Assembly: GCA_030612585.1 (NCBI GenBank)
Contig: JAUWNP010000075.1
Span: 1 to 18,932 of the forward strand
Origin: Anaerolineae bacterium
GTDB lineage: Bacteria > Chloroflexota > Anaerolineae > B4-G1
Length of the DNA stretch: 18,932 nt
Direction of reading: 5' to 3'
Below, piece by piece: positions 1-6,501 of this stretch. The position numbers were made by a program, and so were the translations under genes. Positions within the stretch are counted from its first letter, which is position 1. The number at the start of each line of letters is the position of its first letter. A model generated the notes under the pieces. That model searched no databases. It was not told the DNA's origin and saw nothing but the letters and a program-made list of their open reading frames with translations.

Positions 1-603
1 TACCCGGACATTCTCATCGGCTGTGTCGGCGGCGGCAGCAACTTCGCCGGCCTCTTCCTGCCCTTCCTGAAGGACAAGTTGGACGGCACCAAACCGGATC
101 TACGGGTTGTCAACGTGGAGTCCACCGCCTGCCCCAGCCTGACGCGGGGCATCTACGCCTACGACTGGGGCGACACGGCCAAGACAGGACCGGTGGTGAA
201 GATGCACACTGTGGGTCACGGGTTCATCCCGGCCCCCGTTCACGCGGGGGGCTTGCGCTACCACGGCATGGCGCCCATCATCTGCCGCCTTTTGGAGGAT
301 AGGTTCGTGGAAGCCCGCGCCTATCACCAGAACACGGTCTTTGATGCAGCCCAGAGTTTCGCCAAGTCCGAAGGCTTCATCGTGGCTCCTGAGACGGCCC
401 ACGCCATCAAAGCCGTCTACGACGAGGCTATGGCGTGCAAGGAGTCGGGCGAATCGAAGGTCATTCTCTTCAACAACAGCGGCCATGGCCATTTCGACCT
501 GGCGGCCTACGACGCCTACCATCGAGAGGAACTCCCGGACTACGAACTGGAGGAAGAGAAGATCCAGCAGGCCCTGGTGGATCTGCCCCAGGTCTCGGAC
601 TGA
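1..603 (+). CDS. trpB: TrpB2-type tryptophan synthase beta chain, C-terminal part (5' end outside window)
   Basis: The reading frame is open from base 1 and ends at TGA 601-603, so about 200 C-terminal residues are visible. The enzyme is PLP-dependent and joins indole and serine to make tryptophan in the cytoplasm. Visible residues 10-14 read GGGSN, the loop that holds the PLP phosphate. The stretch PVHAGGLRYHG and the late SGHGHFD motif are, from my knowledge of the family, typical of the longer TrpB2 branch rather than classical TrpB. An internal ATG at 79 is not the true start because coding similarity runs to the window edge. No trpA or other trp gene is visible. The next gene downstream belongs to tRNA modification, so no operon link is implied. 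Confidence 0.9.
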   Translation, partial: YPDILIGCVGGGSNFAGLFLPFLKDKLDGTKPDLRVVNVESTACPSLTRGIYAYDWGDTAKTGPVVKMHTVGHGFIPAPVHAGGLRYHGMAPIICRLLEDRFVEARAYHQNTVFDAAQSFAKSEGFIVAPETAHAIKAVYDEAMACKESGESKVILFNNSGHGHFDLAAYDAYHREELPDYELEEEKIQQALVDLPQVSD

Positions 604-604
604 G

Positions 605-707
605 CAAGTAGACAAGCACGTAAGGAAACAAGTAGACAAGGGGAACATTCTCCTTGTCTACTTGCACACTTGCCTACCTGCCTACTTGCCTACTTGCCCA
701 CTTGCCC
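605..707. repeat. Short tandem/inverted repeat tract, about 8-bp unit (ACTTGCCT / CAAGTAGA family)
   Basis: Just after the trpB stop, CAAGTAGACAAG occurs twice (605-616 and 629-640). The same motif then appears inverted, followed by a run of ACTTGCC-type units with about 8-bp spacing (660-707). CAAGTAGACAAGG (629-641) and CCTTGTCTACTTG (652-664) form a perfect 13-bp stem with a 10-base loop. No T-run follows the stem, so it is not an obvious intrinsic terminator. The end of the tract supplies the -35 box of the next promoter. Confidence 0.85.
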
Positions 708-729
708 ACCTCCCACTTCCTGGTACAAT
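702..729 (+). promoter_or_regulatory. Probable sigma-70 promoter for ttuB-ttuA, extended -10
   Basis: TTGCCC at 702-707 is followed by a 16-bp spacer and TACAAT at 724-729. The TGG just before the -10 box makes an extended -10 (TGnTACAAT). A start near 736 would give a leader of about 20 bases to the GTG start at 757. The -35 box is one unit of the upstream tandem repeat. Confidence 0.55.
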
Positions 730-756
730 CGAAGCGTCAACGAGATGGAGGTGCAT

Positions 757-945
757 GTGAAGATCATCTATCGCGATCAGGAGTGGGAACTGGACGGGCG
801 ACGGCGAGTGCGAGAGGCCATCAAGGAGGTCGGGCTTATTCCCCACGTGGTGCTCGCCGTCCGGGATGGCAAACTGCTGACCGAAGACGTGATGCTGGAA
901 GATAAAGATGAGATCAAACTCATCGCCGTGATTTCGGGCGGCTAA
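757..945 (+). CDS. ttuB: TtuB-like ubiquitin-fold sulfur carrier (ThiS/MoaD superfamily)
   Basis: A 62-residue protein ending in Gly-Gly (VISGG), the tail that is adenylated and thiocarboxylated in ThiS, MoaD and TtuB. Its size and the alternating hydrophobic pattern fit a beta-grasp fold. GTG 757 is chosen as start because GGAGG (747-751) lies five bases upstream. The in-frame ATG at 745 overlaps that ribosome-binding site and would leave almost no leader. The gene stops two bases before ttuA, so the two are almost certainly cotranscribed and coupled. The pairing with TtuA, rather than with thi or moa genes, suggests it donates sulfur for tRNA 2-thiolation. The E1-like activating enzyme and cysteine desulfurase are not in the window. 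A ThiS or MoaD role is possible but less supported by context. Confidence 0.8.
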   Translation: MKIIYRDQEWELDGRRRVREAIKEVGLIPHVVLAVRDGKLLTEDVMLEDKDEIKLIAVISGG

Positions 946-947
946 CG

Positions 948-1874
948 ATGAAGTGTCGTAAGTGTGGCCGTTCGGCGGTTTTCAACATGCGCCAGCACAA
1001 ACTGGCGCTCTGTGAAGTTCACTACCCGGAGTGGTTCGTCGCTCAGACGCAGCGTTTCATTGAGAAGTACCACATGTTCGGTCCCGACGACCGCGTGCTG
1101 GTGGCGGTCTCCGGCGGGAAGGACAGTCTGGCCCTGTGGGACGTGCTGTTGCAACTGGGCTACCGGGCCGATGGGTTGTACATAAACCTGGGTATTGATG
1201 GCTACTCCGCTGCCTCACGTGAGAAAGTCGAGCAGTTCGCGGCACAGCGGCCCGAGACACAATTCACAATCGTGGATATTGAGGCCGAATACGGGGAGAC
1301 GCTGCCAGAGGTGGCGCGACGGGTGCGTCGCGGGCGCCACAAGCCCTGCTCTGTCTGCGGGCTGGTCAAGCGGCACGTGATGAACCGCCTAACCCGCGAT
1401 GGCGGCTACGATGCGCTCGCCACCGGCCACAACATGGACGACGAGGTGGCAGTGCTCTTCGGCAACGTGATCCGCTGGCAGACGGGGTACATCGCTCGCC
1501 AGGCTCCAGTGTTGCCAGCCGACCGCGAGGGGTTGGCCCGCAAGGTCAAACCCTTCTGCCGCTTCTACGAGCGGGAGACGGCTGCCTACGCGCTCATCAC
1601 TTCTATTGACTACATCTACGACGAGTGTCCCCACGCCGTGGGCGCGACCAGCCTGCGCTACAAGGGGCTGCTGAACCGGATGGAGGAGGAATCGACGGGG
1701 ACGAAGTTGCAGTTCTACCTGGGGTTCCTGCGAGCGCGGAAGGAGGGTTTCTTCCGCGAGCGGGCTGAGGAGGTGGAATTACACCCTTGCTCCAATTGCG
1801 GTCAGCCGACCAGCGCGCCGGGGTTGTGCGCGTTCTGTCGTTTGTGGAAAGGAAGGATAGAGGCAGAAGTTTGA
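948..1874 (+). CDS. ttuA: TtuA-family tRNA 2-thiolation enzyme (U54 2-thiouridine synthetase)
   Basis: A 308-residue cytoplasmic enzyme that, in its family, adenylates U54 of tRNA and transfers sulfur from TtuB thiocarboxylate to form 2-thiouridine. Visible landmarks are an N-terminal zinc knuckle (C3, C6, C22, H25) and the PP-loop SGGKDS at 55-60. Three cysteines sit in the positions of the [4Fe-4S] ligands (C134 and C137 in PCSVC, C227 in DECPH). TGHNMDDE lies at about 159-166, and a second zinc knuckle is at the C terminus (C281, C284, C294, C297). All expected metal ligands are present, so it looks functional. The ATG start lies two bases after the ttuB stop. The related TtcA and Ncs6 have the same core but different zinc fingers. 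The TtuB neighbour supports TtuA. Confidence 0.9.
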   Translation: MKCRKCGRSAVFNMRQHKLALCEVHYPEWFVAQTQRFIEKYHMFGPDDRVLVAVSGGKDSLALWDVLLQLGYRADGLYINLGIDGYSAASREKVEQFAAQRPETQFTIVDIEAEYGETLPEVARRVRRGRHKPCSVCGLVKRHVMNRLTRDGGYDALATGHNMDDEVAVLFGNVIRWQTGYIARQAPVLPADREGLARKVKPFCRFYERETAAYALITSIDYIYDECPHAVGATSLRYKGLLNRMEEESTGTKLQFYLGFLRARKEGFFRERAEEVELHPCSNCGQPTSAPGLCAFCRLWKGRIEAEV

Positions 1875-1927
1875 GCAAGCGTATGTCGCCTATGTTCCAC
1901 AGTCACTCCCCACCAATGCCGGACTGG

Positions 1928-2677
1928 CTACGCCCATAAGTCCGGTGTCATCTCCAGAGATCGCCGGATCGCGGCCTGGATGAACGGTGCGACGCTCCCC
2001 AAGTCATGGATCAAGGCCACGGCATCCTCCCAGTATACGTCGTGGCGACGGATGACTTCTTGTACCTCCGCGTCGGTCCTCCCTTCCCGCTTGAGCATCT
2101 CGAAGTACGATCCGGGCGTGCCGCCAATCAGCATATACTCTTCGACGATATCCCACATCGCTTGAAAAGCATCGTATGGAACATGAGTCATCACGTGGGG
2201 TATCGCGACACCATTCAACGCCGAGACGACGGCTGGAAAATCAATGTGCATCTTACTACTCAAAACGCCGAATGCAGTGAAAATGACACCCCCTGGCACG
2301 GGCAGGGCAGCCAGCGATTGTATTTCCAGTGCACGTAGCATATTCCAACTGAATTGCTTCCAAACCTCGTCTGCCGCCAGGTGGCAAAGGTACCCACCGA
2401 TAAACGCTTGCTCCGCACCCGTGAGGTCACTCCACGGACGAATCAGTAACTCATCGAATTGACTCAAGAAATTGGCGCAACTTCTGTTGAATGCATCAGC
2501 GCCATCATCCTCCAAACGTCCTACGAAATGCGTCCTGCGCCGATCCATGCCACTGAAGTTGTTCACGTCAACCAGCACGCATCCCAGCAGGAAAGGGCCA
2601 TAGTCCGCTGAATCGAACTGTGGCGACTGCGCAAAGACACGCTCGCCGATGACCAGATGAGTGACCAGTGGCGCCAT
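1928..2677 (-). CDS. Zinc-dependent phospholipase C-like protein
   Basis: A 249-residue protein whose N terminus (MAPLVTHLVIGERV) and His/Asp pattern match the zinc-dependent phospholipase C fold (Pfam Zn_dep_PLPC, from memory). Candidate metal ligands are H7, D37, H50, and the H99/D103 pair in GGYLCHLAADEVW. There is no signal peptide or membrane segment, so it is probably cytoplasmic, unlike secreted clostridial PLC. The true substrate is unknown. The start is well supported by GGAGGTGAA immediately upstream. It is convergent with ttuA, with 53 bases between the stops, and lies 81 bases downstream of the NYN gene on the same strand. I saw no convincing promoter in that gap. Confidence 0.7.
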   Translation of the reverse strand: MAPLVTHLVIGERVFAQSPQFDSADYGPFLLGCVLVDVNNFSGMDRRRTHFVGRLEDDGADAFNRSCANFLSQFDELLIRPWSDLTGAEQAFIGGYLCHLAADEVWKQFSWNMLRALEIQSLAALPVPGGVIFTAFGVLSSKMHIDFPAVVSALNGVAIPHVMTHVPYDAFQAMWDIVEEYMLIGGTPGSYFEMLKREGRTDAEVQEVIRRHDVYWEDAVALIHDLGSVAPFIQAAIRRSLEMTPDLWA

Positions 2678-2758
2678 TTCACCTCCGAGGACCGGGAAGC
2701 ACTACAACGGATTGAGAAATAAATGGATTTCCGCTCTATTCCACTTCCGTATCCGCTA

Positions 2759-3229
2759 CTACTTCTCGTCCATTCCCCCAAATATTCGCAACCACTCTTC
2801 GACCTCTTCCGTCGAAAAGTCCTCTTCCTTTTTCTCCTCCTCAACCGCAACAGTGCGCGGCGCACTCAATTGCGCCGCGAATTCCTCCGACCGTTTCACC
2901 CGCGCTCCTCTTGCTCGCGCCGTCGCGATGACTTCGCGATCGGACGTGACCAGCGTCAGCCCACGGGGGTCGCGCGCCCGGCGGAGGCGCTCGCACAGGA
3001 TACCATCGGCAGTGCGGCCGGCGGAGGCGAAGATAACCTTCACCCCCCCGCCGGAGAGTTCAGAGCGCCCCCCCGGCAGACCACGGTCGAACACCACCGT
3101 GATGCGCTTACCGGTGCGAGCGCAGTAGGTCTGCAACCGCGCCACCAGTTTGGCCTCGTCGTCCGGGTCATCCAGGCGCAGGTCGGGCAGCCGCCCGATG
3201 AGGTTGTGTCCGTCAATCAGAAGTGGCAT
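2759..3229 (-). CDS. YacP-like NYN-domain ribonuclease
   Basis: A 156-residue protein opening with MPLLIDGHNLI, the signature beta-strand of NYN/YacP (Rae1-like) PIN-fold nucleases. Conserved acidic residues expected to bind metal are visible at D6, D48 (VVFDRG), D75 (RTADG) and D97 (VTSDRE). Family members cut single-stranded RNA, and Bacillus Rae1 acts on ribosome-bound mRNA. The C-terminal tail after about 120 is charged and glutamate-rich. The start at 3229 is chosen because GGAG lies six bases upstream. A longer form from 3277 would include promoter and repeat sequence. It has its own likely promoter (3260-3288). Confidence 0.8.
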   Translation of the reverse strand: MPLLIDGHNLIGRLPDLRLDDPDDEAKLVARLQTYCARTGKRITVVFDRGLPGGRSELSGGGVKVIFASAGRTADGILCERLRRARDPRGLTLVTSDREVIATARARGARVKRSEEFAAQLSAPRTVAVEEEKKEEDFSTEEVEEWLRIFGGMDEK

Positions 3230-3242
3230 AGGGAACTCCATT

Positions 3243-3261
3243 CCAATGACCAATGACCAAT
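3243..3261. repeat. Short tandem repeat, 7-bp unit CCAATGA
   Basis: Two full units and a partial unit (CCAATGA, CCAATGA, CCAAT) lie in the 5' leader of the NYN nuclease gene. The style is the same as the other intergenic tandem tracts in this window, but the unit is different. Confidence 0.7.
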
Positions 3262-3288
3262 TGTAACACAAACCCAACCAGCGGCCAA
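3260..3288 (-). promoter_or_regulatory. Probable promoter of the YacP-like gene, extended -10
   Basis: On the minus strand, TTGGCC (3288-3283) is followed by a 17-bp spacer and TACAAT (3265-3260). TGT precedes the -10, giving an extended -10. Transcription would begin near 3253, about 24 bases before the chosen ATG, inside the CCAATGA repeat. Confidence 0.5.
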
Positions 3289-3290
3289 TG

Positions 3291-3920
3291 CTAACCCTTT
3301 CCCCGCGTTTTTCGCTGGTAGTAGCGGCGCGCTTTAACCCGACTGCCGCACATGTTCATGCTGCACCAGCGGCGGCTGTGGTTCTTGCTCGCATCCACAA
3401 ATAGCCAGTCGCAGCCCTCTCGTGCACACTGTCGTACCTTCCTGAGATCCCCAGAGGTCAGCAGATCCGCCGCCGAGCGCACGATTGGCCAGAGCATCCG
3501 GTCGAGGTCGTTTTCGCCCAGAGCCCATGCCCACTCGAACCTGTCCTCCGACGGACGGATTTCCAATCGGGAGAGCGCCTCGTGGAGCATGATGTTGAAG
3601 GCGACAAGATCGGTCCTCTGAGGCTCTCGCTGGTCTGCAATCGCCGAAAAGATCCGGTAGATCGTCTCCCGCAAGGCGATGGCACGATCGAGCACGGTCA
3701 CCGCCAAATCCGGGTCGCGGGTTGCGTTATGTAGCAGGGTTTCGGCCTCACCGTCCTTGAGGATGCACGCGTGCTGGCTCCACGCCACGAGATCACCATA
3801 GGTGGTGAGGTATTCGCGGCGCAGTGTTTCGATCCGCGTGCTCACAGTATTGGCGAAGTCCAGGCACAGCCGCCCGCCCACCAGTTCTAAGTTACCTGCT
3901 GTTCTCTCTCTCTTGCCCAT
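3291..3920 (-). CDS. ABATE/CGNR zinc-finger putative stress-response regulator
   Basis: A 209-residue protein. The N-terminal part (GGRLCLDFANTVSTR) matches the ABATE domain. The C-terminal 45 residues form a CGNR-type zinc finger with C165, C170, C186 and C191, although the eponymous CGNR reads CGSR here. The basic tail (RVKARRYYQRK) fits nucleic-acid binding. Family members are presumed transcription regulators, and their targets are largely unknown. ATG 3920 is the only sensible Met; the frame remains open upstream to 4220 but crosses two promoters. The gene is divergent from the lipoprotein pair at 4069, and its promoter faces theirs, so it may regulate them (inference). Confidence 0.75.
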   Translation of the reverse strand: MGKRERTAGNLELVGGRLCLDFANTVSTRIETLRREYLTTYGDLVAWSQHACILKDGEAETLLHNATRDPDLAVTVLDRAIALRETIYRIFSAIADQREPQRTDLVAFNIMLHEALSRLEIRPSEDRFEWAWALGENDLDRMLWPIVRSAADLLTSGDLRKVRQCAREGCDWLFVDASKNHSRRWCSMNMCGSRVKARRYYQRKTRGKG

Positions 3921-3968
3921 TACGCCTTGCTTCCCATTGCATAGTGAATTCCTACTACTAAGAACCAG

Positions 3969-3997
3969 TTGACAGATATAGAAGTGGGGGCTATATA
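3969..3997 (+). promoter_or_regulatory. Strong sigma-70 promoter for the lipoprotein genes
   Basis: A consensus -35 TTGACA (3969-3974), a 17-bp spacer and a -10 TATATA (3992-3997). The predicted start is near 4004, giving a leader of about 65 bases to ATG 4069. It lies in a clearly AT-rich gap. Confidence 0.75.
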
Positions 3998-4011
3998 TCA
4001 CCACCAATACT

Positions 4012-4040
4012 ATTATAGCAGGTAATACTCTTATTGTCGA
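4012..4040 (-). promoter_or_regulatory. Strong sigma-70 promoter for the CGNR gene, extended -10
   Basis: On the minus strand, TCGACA (4040-4035) is followed by a 17-bp spacer ending in TGC and a consensus TATAAT (4017-4012). The start is expected near 4005, about 85 bases upstream of the CGNR ATG. It points straight at the plus-strand promoter at 3969-3997. Confidence 0.7.
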
Positions 4041-4068
4041 GCGCGTGCGAGAGGAGGCGAGAGGGAAA

Positions 4069-4698
4069 ATGAGATCCAAGAAGTATTCGAAGGCACTAGG
4101 CCCATTCGCCGCTGTGGCTGTCTCTATCTTCTTATTAATAGTCGCCTGCTCTCCCTCCTCGCACGATGTATTACAGAGCACGTTTGAAGCATCAGAGATC
4201 ACACCTATGCCGACAACCATCTGGTCCGGGATGCTGCAGCGAACACCGTATCCTTATACTACGCCGCTTCCACCAGCAAACGGTACGATCCTGGATGGCA
4301 CCTACACCAAGTTCGATCCCAGGCCAGGCAGACGCGCCCCGTGCAGACGCTGTCCGGCCTACCCTCCCGAAGGCGGTGTATGGAGACTACACCTGGATAA
4401 AGGTATCTTCAGAGTGTCCCACGATGTCATAGCATGGGGCACCTTGGGCTCCTTCACTGTATCAGGAGATCGAAACAGTTTCTTCAACGACCCCCACTGC
4501 TATGAGGATATCGGAATCTACACGTGGAAATTGGAAGCCGGCAAGTTGACGCTGGAAGTCGTTAGAGACGATTGCGCGTTTGACTTGAGAGCGAAGAGTT
4601 TCGCGAAACTCCCCTGGGAAAGCTGTCAGCCACCGTCAACACAAGCTGCCATCACCAACCATTGGCCGACTCCGGTCGGTTGTGGCACGACCGATTAG
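4069..4698 (+). CDS. Putative lipoprotein with lipocalin-like beta domain
   Basis: A 209-residue protein beginning with a basic stretch (MRSKKYSK), a hydrophobic segment and the lipobox IVAC, with C27 as the lipidated residue. It is therefore probably membrane-anchored on the outside of the cell. The mature part starts with a Ser/Thr/Pro-rich linker (about 28-70). A beta-rich domain with a repeated pattern of strands follows (GTY..., GVWRLHLDKGIFRVS, SFTVSGDR, IYTWKLEAGKLTLEVVRDDC). This resembles a lipocalin-like family common in Chloroflexota and Actinobacteria, by recall. ATG 4069 is preferred over GTG 4045 because it gives a normal signal peptide, with GAGGG close upstream. The next lipoprotein gene starts 61 bases downstream, probably in the same operon. 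Ligand and role are unknown. Confidence 0.6.
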   Translation: MRSKKYSKALGPFAAVAVSIFLLIVACSPSSHDVLQSTFEASEITPMPTTIWSGMLQRTPYPYTTPLPPANGTILDGTYTKFDPRPGRRAPCRRCPAYPPEGGVWRLHLDKGIFRVSHDVIAWGTLGSFTVSGDRNSFFNDPHCYEDIGIYTWKLEAGKLTLEVVRDDCAFDLRAKSFAKLPWESCQPPSTQAAITNHWPTPVGCGTTD

Positions 4699-4759
4699 TT
4701 CTGTTTCTGAATGTTGGCTCCTGGACTCTATCCTGGACTCTAAAATGGAGGAATACCTG

Positions 4760-6016
4760 ATGGCGCATAAACCAATGACCAGACTACTCACCTTGCTTAT
4801 CGTGTTAGTAGCTCTAGCCAGCCTCGCCGGGTGTGGCGAGTCCCAACTCCCCGATCAAGCGACGGGCGACTTCGGCACCGTTGGCGGAGGCGTAGATAAT
4901 GAGGCTGGTGGTAAACACGCCACAGTTTGCGGAGGCTCCCACAATACCGCCAGTGCTTATCACGCCACGGTTGGCGGGGGCTCCTACAACACCGCCAGCG
5001 TCCAAGATTCCGTCGTTGGTGGAGGGGAGAGGAACACTGCCGGCGCCACCTTCGCCACAGTCGGCGGAGGTTACAACAACACTATCAGCGGGAGAGGCGC
5101 CACGGTCAGCGGGGGCGCCGGAAACAATGCCGACGGGAAACTCGCCACGGTCGGCGGAGGCTTCCGCAACACCGCCAGCGGCTGGGGCGGCACCGTCGCC
5201 GGGGGCCGCGGCAACACCGCCAGCGGCTTGTACCCTGCGGTTGGCGGTGGAGCCGAAAACACTGCCGCTGGCCTCAATGCCACGGTCGCTGGCGGCGCCG
5301 GCAACATCGCCAGCGCCAATCACGCCACCGTCGGCGGCGGTTTGAGCAACCACGCGACCGACATCTACGCCACAGTCGGCGGTGGCTACAACAATACCAG
5401 CGGCGGTTCTTACTCCACTGTTCCCGGAGGGTTCCGCAACGAGGCGGCCGGCGACTACAGCCTCGCGTCCGGACGCCGCGCCATCGTCGCCCCATCCCAT
5501 AATGGCGCTTTCCTGTACGCCGATTCCAACGACTTCGACTTCCACTCCGCAACCGCCGACGAGTTTGCAGTGCGTGCCACCGGCGGGGTGCGCCTGGTCA
5601 CGGCAATAGATAGCAGCGGCAATCCTGTCGCGGGAGTGGAACTGCCATCTGGCAGTGGATCGTGGTCATCCCTCAGTGACAAGGAAGTGAAAGCGAATGT
5701 TCTCCCAGTGGACGAAAACCGGATTCTGTTGCTACTGGCTGAACTTCCGATCTCGACCTGGAACTACATAGGCCAGGATGTATCGATTCGGCACATCGGC
5801 CCAATGGCCCAGGATTTCTACGCCGCCTTTGGCGTAGGGGAGGACGGCAAGCACATCAGTACAGTGGACACTGACGGTGTGGCCCTGGCAGCGATTCAGG
5901 GCTTATATCGGCTTATGCAGGAGAAGGAGACTCAGATCACGGCTCTGCAAGGACAAATCGCGGTGTTAGAAGAACGCCTGGCAGCGTTGGAACAGGCAAG
6001 CAAGAATGAACAATGA
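4760..6016 (+). CDS. Lipoprotein with YadA-like head repeats and C-terminal S74 chaperone domain
   Basis: A 418-residue surface protein. A signal peptide ends in the lipobox LAGC with C25. Residues 37-231 are 13 back-to-back 15-residue repeats of the type ATVGGGxxNTASGxx, as in the trimeric left-handed beta-roll of YadA/Hep_Hag heads. A spacer (232-305) follows, then an S74 intramolecular chaperone domain. That domain starts near S306-D307 (SDKEVK) and contains STWNY, SIRHIGPMAQDFYAAF and DGVALAAIQGLY. A short coiled coil lies at about 378-415. In phage endosialidases the S74 domain drives trimerisation and cuts itself off just before the conserved Ser, and the Ser and following Lys are present here. 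The start at 4760 has GGAGG eight bases upstream, while an earlier ATG at 4745 overlaps that site. It is likely cotranscribed with the lipoprotein gene before it. Confidence 0.8.
   Translation: MAHKPMTRLLTLLIVLVALASLAGCGESQLPDQATGDFGTVGGGVDNEAGGKHATVCGGSHNTASAYHATVGGGSYNTASVQDSVVGGGERNTAGATFATVGGGYNNTISGRGATVSGGAGNNADGKLATVGGGFRNTASGWGGTVAGGRGNTASGLYPAVGGGAENTAAGLNATVAGGAGNIASANHATVGGGLSNHATDIYATVGGGYNNTSGGSYSTVPGGFRNEAAGDYSLASGRRAIVAPSHNGAFLYADSNDFDFHSATADEFAVRATGGVRLVTAIDSSGNPVAGVELPSGSGSWSSLSDKEVKANVLPVDENRILLLLAELPISTWNYIGQDVSIRHIGPMAQDFYAAFGVGEDGKHISTVDTDGVALAAIQGLYRLMQEKETQITALQGQIAVLEERLAALEQASKNEQ
4868..5452 (+). repeat. In-frame tandem array of thirteen 45-bp coding repeats
   Basis: The coding sequence has a 45-bp period for 13 copies without indels, encoding the beta-roll repeats. 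Copies are diverged at DNA level, and the GTCGGCGGAGG-like core is the best conserved part. One copy has Cys in place of the second-block Gly (ATVCGG). Confidence 0.85.
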
Positions 6017-6124
6017 GACAATGAACAAGAGTGGCTCAACACTCTGAACACCATTCGCAATCCTGGTGCAACAATGACATAACGAATTTAGGCAGTACCG
6101 CAAAAGTCACCCTGGTAGTTGACC

Positions 6125-6193
6125 GTCATTCTGAGCGTAGCGAAGAATCTCCCTACTACCTTGGTCGAGACCCTTCGCTTCGCTCAGGGTGAC
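6125..6193. repeat. REP-like inverted repeat (imperfect 21-bp arms, 27-base loop)
   Basis: Left arm 6125-6145 and right arm 6173-6193 pair with three mismatches. The arms contain CTGAGCG(T/A)AGCGAAG. It is in the 318-base gap (6017-6334) between the S74 lipoprotein gene and selC, which otherwise holds only the selC promoter. Related GAGCGTAG and CCGAAGG words recur in the insert of the HD gene at 14810-15030. Reading the element as protein gives the kind of spurious ORF often annotated in such genomes. Confidence 0.75.
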
Positions 6194-6263
6194 AGGGTGA
6201 GTTTTGCGCCATTGCGAATTTAGGCTCGGCGCCCGCCTGTACCTGCGGGTGGTTACGTCTGAC

Positions 6264-6292
6264 TTGACTAATCGCGCAAGTTGCGCTATCCT
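6264..6292 (+). promoter_or_regulatory. Probable selC promoter
   Basis: TTGACT (6264-6269), a 17-bp spacer and TATCCT (6287-6292). The predicted start near 6299 would leave a precursor leader of about 36 bases, made of C/A-rich repeats, before the tRNA. Confidence 0.5.
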
Positions 6293-6334
6293 TATCACGC
6301 AACACACGCAACACGAAACACGCATCACGTTCAT

Positions 6335-6433
6335 GGGGGTGGTTGGGGCCCGGTGGCTTCCCCGGTCTTCAAAACCGGTGGCGGGCCGCGCAGAGCGGGC
6401 CGCGGTGGGTTCGACTCCCATCCACTCCCGCCA
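6335..6433 (+). tRNA. selC: tRNA-Sec (selenocysteine), anticodon TCA
   Basis: A 99-base gene that folds as a bacterial selenocysteine tRNA. The 8-bp acceptor stem pairs 6335-6342 with 6422-6429, followed by discriminator G6430 and an encoded CCA (6431-6433). The 6-bp D stem pairs 6345-6350 with 6355-6360 across a 4-base loop. The 5-bp anticodon stem pairs 6362-6366 with 6374-6378, with loop CTTCAAA and anticodon TCA at 6369-6371. A long GC-rich variable arm covers about 6379-6404. The 5-bp T stem flanks TTCGACT (6410-6416). The 8+5 acceptor/T-stem pattern, the extended D stem and G73 distinguish it from a tRNA-Ser or suppressor tRNA. It reads UGA codons that carry a SECIS element, together with SelB; selA, selB and selD are not in this window. 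A promoter and an intrinsic terminator flank it. Confidence 0.95.
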
Positions 6434-6438
6434 GCAAG

Positions 6439-6478
6439 AAACCAGGGTCGCCCAGCAAGACCGGCACCCTGGTTTTTT
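6439..6478 (+). terminator. Intrinsic terminator of selC (may also act on the opposing prsW transcript)
   Basis: AACCAGGGT (6440-6448) pairs with ACCCTGGTT (6466-6474). With the extra A6439-T6475 pair this makes a 10-bp stem with a 17-base loop, and the T-run at 6473-6478 follows. The A-rich left flank gives a weaker U-run in the other direction. Confidence 0.85.
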
Positions 6479-6501
6479 CTACGTCACTGCCCTGGTACGT
6501 G

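Noticed and set aside
629..664. 13-bp hairpin after trpB as an intrinsic terminator
   Set aside because: The stem is perfect, but no T-run follows and it is built from the local tandem repeat.
1919..1945. CCGGACT/AGTCCGG inverted repeat between ttuA and the phospholipase gene as a terminator
   Set aside because: A 7-bp stem with a 13-base loop and no T-run, overlapping coding sequence; too weak to call.
6107..6421. Minus-strand ORF across the REP hairpin and selC
   Set aside because: It is translation of a repeat and a tRNA gene, a common annotation artefact.
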